Of a DNA stretch of 64,000 nt, positions 37,877-47,928 are shown piece after piece; position 1 is the first letter of the stretch; each line of letters starts with the position of its first letter. The stretch lies in the NCBI GenBank assembly GCA_963791805.1, contig CAWBTU010000003.1, positions 868,001-932,000 on the forward strand, in the 5' to 3' direction. The position numbers were made by a program, and so were the translations under genes. Origin of the DNA: JACMJL01 sp963791805 (GTDB lineage Bacteria > Bacillota > Clostridia > Clostridiales > Clostridiaceae). The notes beneath the pieces were generated by a model. That model was not told the DNA's origin. It saw only the letters and a program-made list of their open reading frames with translations, and ran no database searches.

Positions 37877-39190
37877 ATGAAAGATGAATCAGAAAAGGAT
37901 GATATAAAAGATAATGTAATAGATTTACAAGAAGAAAGAACAACATATAGGTTTGTTCAAGAAGTGTGTAAGAGAGATAAGATTCTTTCAGATGGTAGAA
38001 TAGAAGTTAAAGAGAATATCCTTATAATGATTGAACAGACAAAGGGGAAAAATGTAAGAAGAAAAGTTCATCCTGTTTCGGAGTTTTTGTTACAGCCTAT
38101 GAAAAAAGGAGGGCTTCCTAAAGTAAGCTCACTAAAAACTAAAGCGTCTTATATTGTTAAATTTTTAAACTATGTGTTGATTGAAGAAAATGATATTTTT
38201 AAGATTAATGATTTGTATGATTTAATGTTTGAGCATGGTGTAGAATTTTTAAATGAATATGGTTCTACTGGGGTTAAGAAAAATACAGTTGTAAGTTGTG
38301 AAAATGTATTAAAAAATTTCTATTACTTTTTATGTAGAAAAGAAATATTAAAAAATGTTAAAATAACTGATTTTGAATTGGAAACAAAAGAACATAATAA
38401 TATGTACTATCCAAATACATATATAAAATCTCCTTTTTATGGAGTCGATTATCCATCAGATGAAGTAACAAACTTATTACATTTTATACCTCAAGAATTG
38501 GTGATAATTTTTATTGACACAGCGGTATCCTATACACCAGAGATAGCTTTAGGTGTTTATTTTCAGTTTTTTGGAGGGTTGAGATTGGGAGAAGTAGTGA
38601 ATATATCAAAAGCATCAATTAGGCTAAAAGGGCCATATGGACGATATGGTGTAGTTATAAATCTAACTGACAGAAAATTTAGAAAAGAGCTAAAGCATGC
38701 TAATTCAGGTGGAGCAGTTAAAAAGGTAAGAAAACAAGCTGTTTTCCCATATAAAGGTGAATTGCTTGAAAAATTATATAAAAATCATATAGATAAATAC
38801 ATTGCAACAGATGACAGCAATGCCTTATTTGTTAATAAAGATGGAAAGGCTATGGCTGACTTTAGCTATAGATATTATTTTAACAAGTTAAAGCATAAGT
38901 TCTTAGAACGATTAAAAAATTCAGATAGTGAAGTGCTTAGAAACTACAGTATTGATTTGAAGTCTAAAAAATGGTCTACGCATATAGGGAGGGGGGTATT
39001 CTCTAATATGATAGCAGAAGTAGCAACTAACATTGCACAAATTAGACAGGCAAGAGGAGATAATTCTTTTGATGCGTCTTTTGCATATCTTAGTGATTCA
39101 GCTAAAATGGCAAAAGAATTATATGATAATCAGATTGATATGTGGGATATGTTGATAAAAGAGGTTGAAGACAACAATAGTGAAAAGTAG
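37877..39190 (+). CDS. Tyrosine recombinase 1 of the trio
   Basis: 437 residues with a phage-integrase layout: an N-terminal core-binding region (KTKASYIVKFLNYVL) and a catalytic domain with the first Arg in FFGGLRLGEVV, an H-x-x-R box in THIGRGVFSNMIAE, and a likely Tyr nucleophile in SFAYLSDSAKMAKEL. The box normally GHxs reads ARGDNS. GGAGGG precedes the ATG. It is first of three genes 21 bases or less apart, so probably co-transcribed and acting together on excision and integration. Confidence 0.82.
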   Translation: MKDESEKDDIKDNVIDLQEERTTYRFVQEVCKRDKILSDGRIEVKENILIMIEQTKGKNVRRKVHPVSEFLLQPMKKGGLPKVSSLKTKASYIVKFLNYVLIEENDIFKINDLYDLMFEHGVEFLNEYGSTGVKKNTVVSCENVLKNFYYFLCRKEILKNVKITDFELETKEHNNMYYPNTYIKSPFYGVDYPSDEVTNLLHFIPQELVIIFIDTAVSYTPEIALGVYFQFFGGLRLGEVVNISKASIRLKGPYGRYGVVINLTDRKFRKELKHANSGGAVKKVRKQAVFPYKGELLEKLYKNHIDKYIATDDSNALFVNKDGKAMADFSYRYYFNKLKHKFLERLKNSDSEVLRNYSIDLKSKKWSTHIGRGVFSNMIAEVATNIAQIRQARGDNSFDASFAYLSDSAKMAKELYDNQIDMWDMLIKEVEDNNSEK

Positions 39191-39211
39191 ATAATGTAAG
39201 GGAGTTATATA

Positions 39212-41738
39212 ATGGGAGTAAACTTAGAAAAAGAATGGTACAGTACAGAAGAAGCTCAAGCACTAACTGGATATGATAGCAGAAAAATCACAAAATATAT
39301 TCGAGAAGGTAAAATTACCAATTATAAAAGAGAAGGATATTATTACTTTATTAATAAAGAAGTTATCCAGGAACTTATTGAGAAAGAAACTTATCTTAGT
39401 AATAATTATTATACTTATAAAGAAGTAGCGGTAGTGTTGAATAAAAGTTTAAAAGCTGTAAATGAAATGGTATATGCTAATAAATTTAATGATGTTAAAA
39501 GAAATGGAACAAATGGGTATATAAGAAAGGAAGAAGTTGAGGGTTATATTGTTAAAACAAATGGTAGACTTACAAGAAAAGAAGTTGCTGAAATTACGGG
39601 ACTATCAAGATTTGAAGTAGATACTTTAATTCAAAGGAACTTTAGAAGCAGAGCAAGTAAATGAATACCTATGGTATGTATATAAGATATCACTTAACAA
39701 ATTTATAGAGGATATGAAGAACGGATATACAGTTGAAGATATTTGCTCAATATTAAATATTGATACTATAGAAGTAAATAGACTTGCTAAAATAGGATGG
39801 ATAAAACTTTATGATATAAAAGACATTGGGACAAGAATCAGCAAAGAGGCTTTCGAAGATTACCTAAAGAAAAAAGAAGAATTATGTACTGTACAAGATA
39901 TAAGTCGGGAGTATAATCTTTTAGAAGGTGTTGTTAGAAAAAGTATTATTCTTAAAGGGTTGGTAAATGGACAAATAGATAATAACTTTCTGTATTTTGT
40001 TCGAAGGGAAGAAGTAGTAAGGTTTTTTGAAACTTTGGAAGGAATTAAATTATTTTATTATGGAAAAGAAAATTACAATGAGTTTTTTAATAAATTTATA
40101 GAAGCAATTTTAAATATAACAGAATATAAGGATACAGTAACACTATATAGAGACTGGGCTAAAGATAAAATTAATAAATCTAAGGCTACAAACAAAAAGA
40201 ATTTTGTTAATTACATGGTAATAGCAATTGAGAAACTTTCAGGAGCTTTAGTAAAAGAATTATACAGATATATAGATGATGAAATAAAAGCTCTAATTGG
40301 TAACAAAGAGATAGGTTTTTCTACAAGAGACATTGAAATAGTAGTAGGCTTTTTGACCTATTGTAAGAGAAAGAGAAAAGAACAATGTTTATTTGTTGAT
40401 GATTACAATATTAATACAATTATTAACAAAGATAAACCAATTGAAAAAGTTTTATATTCTAAAGCAGAGTGGGTATCGTATTGTACTCATTTAACTGATA
40501 TAAATAAGCATAAAGAAAAGGCAATCGCTAAAAGAAAATATGCTGAAACATGGCTATTTATCTTACTGCATTTATCATTAGCATGGAGAAGTGTGGATGT
40601 AAAAAAAATGCCGAATATACCTTTAGAGTTAGTTGGAATTGATGATTTTAGTTGGTTTGATGAACATGATTTTACACTTGAAATAGCACAAACTATTATA
40701 AATAATGTTAAGCGGAGAGCGATTGGAGTAAAGGCGGATAAAAATGGTCAAAATGCACATTTGGTTATAGGGTTAACAGTGCCAACTGCTATTGCATTTG
40801 TCATTTGTGAATTACACAGAAGAAAGGCAGAAAAAAATAATAATCTCATATTATCATTTAAAAAATATCAAACTGGTGATTTTAAGTTAGTTTTAGGCGA
40901 TGAATTGACTAATTTTGGGAGCTTGAAATGTAATAGAACTTTGCAGACCTATCAATTTGAAACTGCTGTTAATAGAGAGGGAAAAGCTCATATTGCATAT
41001 CAACTATGCTCTGTTGCAAGGTCTCATAAAAGTTACATCAATAAAGCTAATGATATAACAAGCGTATACTTAATAACTACTAATACAGACGCAAGTCCCG
41101 ATAATATATCTTTACATCTTTTTGAAAGAGGTTTTTTTGGATGGCAAATTGGACTTATGCTAAACTTAGTATATGATACAAAGGATTGGAGATTGGAAGA
41201 TAAGACAGCAATGATTAAAAAAGTTAATAGTGAATTTTCACCAATTGCGTCTGATAGTATCTCTGAATATGTTTATACAAGGCATACAGAAGCCGAGTCT
41301 CTGTTAAAAGAACTAATGCTTTTGCCGAAGGAACAAATTAGAAATAAATTAGAAGAAATTGCACAATTTAAATCACCTGCCATTATTGACTATTCACAGT
41401 GCATTAAAGGTATAAAAAATTGTCCTTATAGTACTAAAACTATATCTTGCTTAGGATGTAAATATTTAATCCCCACAAACTATATTTTAGAAATTGTAAA
41501 TGTTACTTTGTCGGACTTAATGGAACGGTTAAATAAAACAAAAATGTCTGATACAACGAAAAGAATTAAATATACGTACATGATACATAAATTAATGTTC
41601 ATATTAACAGATTTTAGAAGAGCATATAAAAACTTTGATATTAACTATATAAAAAGCTTTATTGACTTAGATAAGCTCAAAGAGGATTATATGAGATTAG
41701 AAGAAACTAAATTTTTGAAAATTAAGGAGGAAAAATGA
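39212..41738 (+). pseudogene. Tyrosine recombinase-like protein 2 with N-terminal HTH array, interrupted by a +1 frameshift
   Basis: The first 150-residue piece holds helix-turn-helix/excisionase-like units (WYSTEEAQALTGYDSRKITK, YYTYKEVAVVLNKS, RLTRKEVAEITGLSRFEV). Removing one A at 39633-39635 lets it run on as GTLEAEQVNEYLWYVYK into the 674-residue piece, which has more units (YTVEDICSILNID, CTVQDISREYNLL). The full protein would have about 841 residues. The C-terminal part has an integrase-like Arg (LAWRSVDVKK) and a Cys cluster (CIKGIKNC, CLGC), but I do not see a clear HxxR box or Tyr. It may be a DNA-binding partner. Confidence 0.72.
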
Positions 41739-43510
41739 AAGATATAAATAGAGCTAATCGTATTGGAAATGAGAATGAAGGTATTCTTATAAAAGATATT
41801 ATTAATCATTCAGATACAACTGCGACCGTAATATTAAGAAAGAAATATGTTCAGTTTGATAAGAACGATATAGTGAAGTATAAAGAAAAAATGCAACATC
41901 TGATTTCAGTAGGCATATTGGATGAAGATTGTGAATACGAAGCTAACATATGGTATGGTTTAGATGACACATGGAATAAATACTTCGATTTTAGAGACTT
42001 AGAATATAATAAGGATTTATACGATTCTTTAAAATGCTATGTCATTACTGAATTATATGACAGGAAGATTGGAATAAGGTCAGTAGCAAATAGGTTAAGT
42101 GAAATTAAGAAGACAATTAAAATGACTAAAAGTTATGATAGAGAGTACATGTATGAGTTTCTTAAGTATATAGAAAGTAAAAGTGAGAATAGGTGGGCCA
42201 ATCCTAATTTCAAGTTTGGAAATATAACATTTTTATATTTCAATCCAATGAATGATTATAAGGAATACCTTGTTGAACTATCATATATTAAAGTTTCACA
42301 TACGGTAGGTGATGATGTAAGAGTATTGCCACCTTATAAAAGTATAGTATGGTTTGATTATATTCTACATGATTTTATGAATACAGCAGATTTAACAATG
42401 ATAAAAAAATACTATCCTATATTTCTATGGTGGAGAATAACTACTGTTATTCCAATAAGGCCAAACGAATTTACTAAATTTGAAAGAGAATGTTGTACCT
42501 TCAATAATGTAGAGAACACATATAATATAAAAATACCACGAACTAAATTGCCACCTAACCCTCTTTCAAAAATGCGAGTAATACCAATAATTAGTGAGCT
42601 TAAAACTAATGAAGAAATGTATAAAATTATAGATAATTATATTAAATTAATGGCAATTGAAAATGAAAAGTATTTAATTACATTAAGAGCTTATTCGGAT
42701 ACCTTCCATCAATATGAGCATATGTATGATGCTCATATTGTTAAGGATAGAATTACATATAGTAACTTCTTAAGAATGATAGAAAGTTTTTATGAAGAAA
42801 TAGTGAGTGGAAAATATGGATATAATCTTGTTGAAAATAGAGAAGAGATAACAGAAGAGAATGAACATAACACTTTGATAAAATTAAAGCTTGGGGACAC
42901 AAGACATTTAGCTTTTTGTTCCATGATGTTACAAGGCTTTAATCCGTTAACTATAGCTCAAATTGGAGGTCATGAGACCTTGATAGCTCAAAATCAATAT
43001 ATCGGACATTTAGATGAATTTATTGATGCACATTCACTGATGTTGGCTAAGTCTATAAAATCAAATATTAATAGAAATAAGGATAACCTAAATGATTTAT
43101 TTACGTCAGAGGATAAAAGACGATTAACATTTAAACAATTTGATAATGTTGAGCCAAGAAGTATAGATGAAGGTTTGTGTTATAGTAGAAATTTCCCACA
43201 AGATTGTGCAGACAAAGACTGCTTATTCTGTGACTTTTTTCAATTTGAGTTCGATAAATTAAATGAAGTTACCTATGCTGAACTTAGTGATAACTTATCT
43301 ATTATAAAATCTGAAATAAAAATTAAGATTGACTTTCTAAAAAGATATTATGTAAATATTACTAAAGACGGAAGTATTGATTTAATAAATCTAAAGTGTA
43401 ATGATAATGCCCAACAGGAATTAATTAAGCAAAGTAAATCTTTAAATATTCTTGTAAATAAAAAGGCTACATTACTTGCCTATATGGAAAAAACAAAAGA
43501 ATTAAAGTAA
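41735..43510 (+). CDS. Tyrosine recombinase 3 of the trio
   Basis: 591 residues. The catalytic domain has Arg in PIRPNEFTKFE, then GDTRHLAFCSMMLQGFNP, GGHETLIAQNQYIGH with His and the Tyr nucleophile. A Cys group near 475-490 (CADKDCLFCDFF) may bind zinc. The first codon overlaps the stop of recombinase 2 by four bases, with AAGGAGG upstream. It has the most complete active site of the three and is the best candidate for the strand-cutting enzyme. Confidence 0.85.
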   Translation: MKDINRANRIGNENEGILIKDIINHSDTTATVILRKKYVQFDKNDIVKYKEKMQHLISVGILDEDCEYEANIWYGLDDTWNKYFDFRDLEYNKDLYDSLKCYVITELYDRKIGIRSVANRLSEIKKTIKMTKSYDREYMYEFLKYIESKSENRWANPNFKFGNITFLYFNPMNDYKEYLVELSYIKVSHTVGDDVRVLPPYKSIVWFDYILHDFMNTADLTMIKKYYPIFLWWRITTVIPIRPNEFTKFERECCTFNNVENTYNIKIPRTKLPPNPLSKMRVIPIISELKTNEEMYKIIDNYIKLMAIENEKYLITLRAYSDTFHQYEHMYDAHIVKDRITYSNFLRMIESFYEEIVSGKYGYNLVENREEITEENEHNTLIKLKLGDTRHLAFCSMMLQGFNPLTIAQIGGHETLIAQNQYIGHLDEFIDAHSLMLAKSIKSNINRNKDNLNDLFTSEDKRRLTFKQFDNVEPRSIDEGLCYSRNFPQDCADKDCLFCDFFQFEFDKLNEVTYAELSDNLSIIKSEIKIKIDFLKRYYVNITKDGSIDLINLKCNDNAQQELIKQSKSLNILVNKKATLLAYMEKTKELK

Positions 43511-43537
43511 CTATATTTTTAATGGAGGTGTGTTTCT

Positions 43538-44929
43538 ATTAAGACAAAAACTGTATATACATGTACGAAATGTGGATATGAAAGTGCTAAATGGATTGGG
43601 AAATGTCCTGACTGTGGTGAATGGAATAGTTTTGAAGAAAATATTGTTGAAGCTAAAAAAGGTTCAGCAAAAAATATAAGTTTAACTACAAAAAGGACAC
43701 CAATTAAAAAGTTAGCAGAAGTGACATCAAGCAATAGTGATAGAATTATAACGAGTATAAATGAGTTCAACAGAGTAATGGGGGGTGGAATAGTAAAAGA
43801 CTCCATTACAATTATTACAGCAAAACCAGGGGCAGGAAAATCGACTTTATTGCTACAGGTTGCAGACGATGTATCATCAAAAGGATATAAAGTAATTTAT
43901 GCTTCTGGTGAAGAAAGTGATAGTCAAATTAAAAGTAGAGCCGATAGGATATTAAATAAAATTAATGAAAATATATGGATAGTTTCAGATACAAGCTTAA
44001 ATAATGTAGTAGATTCTATAAATGAAATCGACCCTGACTTAATAATAGTAGATAGTATTCAAACATTTACATTAGAAGAATATTTACCTTCCAGAGCGGG
44101 GTCTCCAACACAGACTATGGAGTGTGCTAATGAGTTACGAAGAATTGCTAAAAATGATGATAAACCAAGGGCCGTTATTCTTGTGGGGCAGATGAATAAA
44201 AGTGAAGAAATTGCAGGTTTGCGCTCACTGGAACACCTTGTAGATACTGTTTTAATTATAGATGGTGAAAATGAAGAAGAGTTAAGAGCATTGCAAAGTT
44301 CGAAAAATAGATTTGGAGGAACTGGAGAAATTGGATTTTTTGTAATGACAGAAAATGGTATGGTATCTATAGATAATCCATCTGAATTTTTTATGACTAA
44401 AAGAGAAGACGGTGAGGTTGTTTCGGGCAGTGCATTAACCGTTGTTAGAGAGGGGTCCAGACCAATAATTGTTGAAGTAGAGAGCTTGGTATCAAACTCT
44501 TTCACACCTTTTCCATCCAGAATCGGTGAGAATTTAGGCAAAGACCAATTAAATACTTTAATCTCTATTCTTGAACAAAGAGGAGGAATTAATTTATTTA
44601 ACAAAAATGTTGTTATAAAAATTACTGGTGGATTGAGATTGAGAGAACAAGCTATAAATTTAGCAGTTATAATAAGTATAGTATCATCTGTTTACAACAA
44701 GGGAATTCCTAATGATGTTGTATTTATTGCTGATGTAGGACTTACAGGGGAGCTTAAAAAAGTTCCATCTCTTGAAGCAAGAATAAGAGAACTTGATAGG
44801 ATGGGTTTTAAAAAAGTGTATGTAGCAAAGAATGCTTTCAGTAGACCAGTAAAGTTTAACAATATTCAAGTTGTGGAACTTAAAGTATTAAGGGAAGTAA
44901 TAAATCATGTTTTTGGGAAAAAGGAATAG
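43538..44929 (+). CDS. radA: Element-borne full-length RadA
   Basis: 463 residues: a zinc finger CTKCGYESAKWIGKCPDC, the P-loop TAKPGAGKSTLLLQVADD, SRAGSPTQTMECANELRRIA, the RadA motif KNRFGGTGE, and a Lon-like C-terminal domain (FIADVGLTGELKKVPSL). It differs from the truncated host copy throughout. The zinc finger lies upstream of the first ordinary start (GTG at 43721). The only sensible start is ATT at 43538, eight bases after GGAGGT. It lies 27 bases after recombinase 3 and probably restores RadA activity lost by insertion. Confidence 0.9.
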   Translation: MKTKTVYTCTKCGYESAKWIGKCPDCGEWNSFEENIVEAKKGSAKNISLTTKRTPIKKLAEVTSSNSDRIITSINEFNRVMGGGIVKDSITIITAKPGAGKSTLLLQVADDVSSKGYKVIYASGEESDSQIKSRADRILNKINENIWIVSDTSLNNVVDSINEIDPDLIIVDSIQTFTLEEYLPSRAGSPTQTMECANELRRIAKNDDKPRAVILVGQMNKSEEIAGLRSLEHLVDTVLIIDGENEEELRALQSSKNRFGGTGEIGFFVMTENGMVSIDNPSEFFMTKREDGEVVSGSALTVVREGSRPIIVEVESLVSNSFTPFPSRIGENLGKDQLNTLISILEQRGGINLFNKNVVIKITGGLRLREQAINLAVIISIVSSVYNKGIPNDVVFIADVGLTGELKKVPSLEARIRELDRMGFKKVYVAKNAFSRPVKFNNIQVVELKVLREVINHVFGKKE

Positions 44930-44944
44930 TATTGATAGAAATTG

Positions 44945-44977
44945 AAAAAGACTTTTTAAAATAAGGGTCTTTTTTAC
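44945..44977 (+). terminator. Terminator of the trio-radA unit
   Basis: AAAAAGAC pairs with GTCTTTTT across a short AT loop, 15 bases after the radA stop. Confidence 0.75.
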
Positions 44978-45015
44978 ATTTTAAGATAGTAACAATAAAA
45001 TTAAGTTTATACAAG

Positions 45016-45039
45016 CGTAACCCCTATATTAGGGTTACG
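45016..45039. terminator. Second hairpin after element radA
   Basis: The stem CGTAACCC/GGGTTACG has an eight-base loop but no T run. It could be a terminator backup or a protein-binding site. Confidence 0.5.
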
Positions 45040-45184
45040 TTCACTTCCAATTAATAATTATATCCATGTGTATCTGTAAAAACTTAGCACAAAGAAATAT
45101 AAATAGTATTAAGAAATTATAATGAATTGGGATTTTGTTATTGTATAATTCAAAAAAACACTACATTTAAGGAAGTAGAACTGT

Positions 45185-45394
45185 ATGATATTACAGAAAA
45201 AAATTAATAGTATTCAAAGAAGTGAAGTAAGAAAAAAAATGATTGTTACAAAAAAATACATAAAGGATTTAAGAGAGAAATCATTCTTAAATATATCTGA
45301 GAACATGGAAAAGCTTATCCTTGACAAGTTTGGTAAAGTACATGAATCAGATGAAGATGGAAGTATTTATGAATATACAGAAGAGGATATTTAG
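45185..45394 (+). CDS. 69-residue hypothetical protein
   Basis: A basic N-terminal half (QKKINSIQRSEVRKKM) and acidic C-terminal half (HESDEDGSIYEYTEEDI). AAGGAAG precedes the ATG at suitable spacing. Not recognised. It is the first cargo gene after the mobility module. Confidence 0.5.
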   Translation: MILQKKINSIQRSEVRKKMIVTKKYIKDLREKSFLNISENMEKLILDKFGKVHESDEDGSIYEYTEEDI

Positions 45395-45739
45395 GAACAA
45401 ATAAGGAAAATGCTTTGGGTTGCGTTAAGTTCAGAATTAATTATTAATTTAAATAAATGGCCATTCAATAACTGTATTTTAGTATGGAGATTATTCATAG
45501 ACACTATGTCTGATAGTCTATCTAACGTCATAAAGAAAAGAGAGCTATTTTGCCGATAACAAGGTTGCTTTAGAGGTGCAAACTAAAAAAGTATGCTACT
45601 AAGTAAGATTTTAGCATACTTTTTTCATTAATTGTTTAGTTATTAATGCACAATAATATATCAACAAGTTCTATCCATATACATATTATACTTATTTTAT
45701 GATATAATAATTGTTATATCATTATTTTGGGGGATTAAT
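45395..45739. other. Intergenic region after the 69-residue gene
   Basis: It contains a 49-codon frame (45410-45559) with a weak, badly spaced ribosome site, which I do not accept as a gene, and a strong hairpin at 45585-45625. Confidence 0.5.
45585..45625. terminator. Strong hairpin terminator
   Basis: AAAAAGTATGCTA pairs with TAGCATACTTTTT around an AT loop, with T runs on both strands. Confidence 0.85.
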
Positions 45740-46495
45740 ATGGATAAAGTAAATCAATTGACTTTAAAACAACTTAAAGACTTTGATACTATTCAATTTA
45801 AAAAAGATTTAGTTAGTGATTGGTGGGAAAATCTAAGTGACGAAGACGTTTATGAATGTGATATAATTATAAGACCTTATTTTAACGAAGGTGTTATAAG
45901 ACAAGAATTAAATGAAAGTAAAGGATTTTTATACTATTACTTTAAATTTAATTCAGAAACAGAAGTATTATTACAAGTTTATGGATACAATCGAATAAAC
46001 TATAAGTTTAGTTTCTTATGTGAAATAACAATTGATTATAAGTTAGGAACTGTAAGCGAACCCATTGTAATTGACGAGTTGAATAAAGCCAAGCACCTAA
46101 ATATGTTTGATATGGCAGAAGACGCAGAAAAAGATTTCCGAAAATGTTTCTGTTATCTCGACGCAAAATTAAAAAAGAATTTAGATATAAGTGCTTTTAA
46201 TAAGGAAAGTAGTCATATAAAAAACACAAAATATAATGACCTTGACACGAATAAAAAAGTGGTTGTAAATAAAAAGTCAATTATAACTATTGGTGATATG
46301 TCTATTAAATGCTCCAACACTTCTTTAATTGCGTTTAGAAAGGTTGTTAAATTGGAAAACCAAAGGCATACAGAAAGTTGGTCTGTTCGGGGACACATCA
46401 GGCATTTGAAAAATGGCAAAACAGTTTTTATTAAACAATATATAAAGGGAAATAAGAATATTCCCCCTGCGTCTAAAATATATAAAGTAAATTAA
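45740..46495 (+). CDS. Hypothetical protein with C-terminal WxVRGHxR motif
   Basis: 251 residues. The N-terminal two thirds are not recognised. The C-terminus reads RHTESWSVRGHIRHLKNGK, then VFIKQYIKGNK and KIYKV. This VRGHxR/GK/KGxK pattern recurs at the ends of many phage and mobile-element proteins of unknown function. GGGGG precedes the ATG. Single gene behind a terminator. Confidence 0.72.
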   Translation: MDKVNQLTLKQLKDFDTIQFKKDLVSDWWENLSDEDVYECDIIIRPYFNEGVIRQELNESKGFLYYYFKFNSETEVLLQVYGYNRINYKFSFLCEITIDYKLGTVSEPIVIDELNKAKHLNMFDMAEDAEKDFRKCFCYLDAKLKKNLDISAFNKESSHIKNTKYNDLDTNKKVVVNKKSIITIGDMSIKCSNTSLIAFRKVVKLENQRHTESWSVRGHIRHLKNGKTVFIKQYIKGNKNIPPASKIYKVN

Positions 46496-46550
46496 TTTTG
46501 CCAGGTAGTTTTATGGTACATATATAGGTGATAAGAGTGAGGGACCCAAG

Positions 46551-46799
46551 GTGGATTTTGATTTAAGAGACTGGAAAAGCATACCTATTAGGCAAGACAA
46601 TATGAGCAGATTTTTAGGCAATAGAAAGGAATACTTCATGTTTGATTGCGAACAAAAGGCAAATGGAGGAATACATATCTTGAACGTTAAAAATTATTAT
46701 TATCATATTCTCCACGAAGAAATAGTTCAAAGAGCCATATCTAAAATAGATGAAAATAAATACACACAAGTTGATAAGGTTCTGAACCTCTTAATATAA
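46551..46799 (+). CDS. 82-residue hypothetical protein
   Basis: The frame starts at GTG with a GTGAGGG-like site seven bases upstream. Residues include a WKSIPIRQDN block and an acidic/aromatic middle (NVKNYYYHILHEE). Not recognised; the start is uncertain. Confidence 0.4.
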   Translation: MDFDLRDWKSIPIRQDNMSRFLGNRKEYFMFDCEQKANGGIHILNVKNYYYHILHEEIVQRAISKIDENKYTQVDKVLNLLI

Positions 46800-47092
46800 A
46801 AAACCTTAAATATTGTGAGTTAAAATTTAGAACACCTCAAAAGATGTTTTTGTTTAGTTCTCATTTTTCTTTTATTTCTATTTTAACATTTTTTCTTTTT
46901 CTTTAGCAAACCTAACAATATCAAAGTCTGCTGAAAGTTAATCTAAATCTTTTAACATACTTCATACTCCCCAATTGCCATCGGCAAAAGAATATATTGT
47001 TTCAAACTTAAAGTGTATCACATTGGATTTTTATAAGAAACAAATAAAAAATGACAAAACTAACGAATTATTATATCTAATGCATTGTTCAT

Positions 47093-47923
47093 TCATCCCA
47101 AAAAATCTTTGAGTTTTTTTAATCTTAAATAATGGCTTCGAATCCATGTTCTATATGATTCTTCTTCTAAAAAATCAACCATCTTAGATATATCTTTTGT
47201 TTCATCAAAAAAATTTAATGCTGAATAATATTTTCCCATATCACTTTCAAAAAAAAGAATTGGTGGAAGATTTTTTTGGATAAGCACATAATTTATTAAT
47301 ATTCTTGCTAACCTTTCATTACCATATGTAAAAGGGGATACGGCGTTAAGAAACCAACAATAAAAATAACTAACAACCGCTAAAGTATTGTTATCATCCA
47401 TTTGCAATTCATTAATATTGTTAATTAAAAATATTAATGTGTTATTTGATTCTATTTCTGTTGGTCTATATTTTAGGCAATTAATTCCAGTAATTAACTC
47501 TTCATTGTGGGAATATACTGGTATTTCAACATTCTTTATCATTTCTTGTGTAAAGCAATCTTTCATTAATATGTAGTGAAACTTGTTAATTAAATCAATA
47601 GATAAGTCCTCTTTGTCTTTTTTATCTAATTGAAAAAACTTTTCATAAATTTCTTTATGGTTTACTATTTCATTAATAGTTTTAGTATTTCTTTTAAAAT
47701 CAATGGCTGTATCTCCTTTAAAAATACATTCTACGTCACTTAATCTTGTTTCTTTGTTTACTATCTTAGTTGAATAATAGGTGAACTTTATAAAAAAAAT
47801 ATCTATTATTTTTTGATTTACATTTGCCCTCCAAATATCTATATACTTAATAAAAGTATCTTCATTATATTTAAATTCTGAAACCAAAACGGTGCATCCT
47901 TCCTTAAACAAGCTGAAGCTCAA
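47093..47923 (-). CDS. Fic-family protein with degenerate active site
   Basis: 276 residues with an all-helical Fic-like arrangement; the central helix-loop reads SPFTYGNERLARILINYVL. Active Fic enzymes have HPFx(D/E)GNGRxxR; here the catalytic His is Ser (codon TCC), the acidic residue is Tyr and the second Gly is Glu, while Asn and both Arg remain. AMP transfer by the usual mechanism is unlikely. It begins five bases after the DUF6075-like gene stop and so forms a two-gene unit, possibly a toxin-antitoxin-like or sensing pair. Confidence 0.75.
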   Translation of the reverse strand: MSFSLFKEGCTVLVSEFKYNEDTFIKYIDIWRANVNQKIIDIFFIKFTYYSTKIVNKETRLSDVECIFKGDTAIDFKRNTKTINEIVNHKEIYEKFFQLDKKDKEDLSIDLINKFHYILMKDCFTQEMIKNVEIPVYSHNEELITGINCLKYRPTEIESNNTLIFLINNINELQMDDNNTLAVVSYFYCWFLNAVSPFTYGNERLARILINYVLIQKNLPPILFFESDMGKYYSALNFFDETKDISKMVDFLEEESYRTWIRSHYLRLKKLKDFLG

Positions 47924-47928
47924 CTTAA

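Noticed and set aside
44059..44604. 181-codon minus-strand frame opposite the element radA
   Set aside because: Shadow of RadA, Ser/Leu-rich, no domain.
45410..45559. 49-codon frame after the 69-residue gene
   Set aside because: Only AAGG three bases before the ATG, poor spacing, no recognisable features.
46800..47092. Minus-strand sequence resembling a short coding remnant with an in-frame stop (LSADFDIVRFAKEKEKMLK)
   Set aside because: Too short and interrupted to support as a gene; could be a decayed antitoxin-like gene but there is no evidence.
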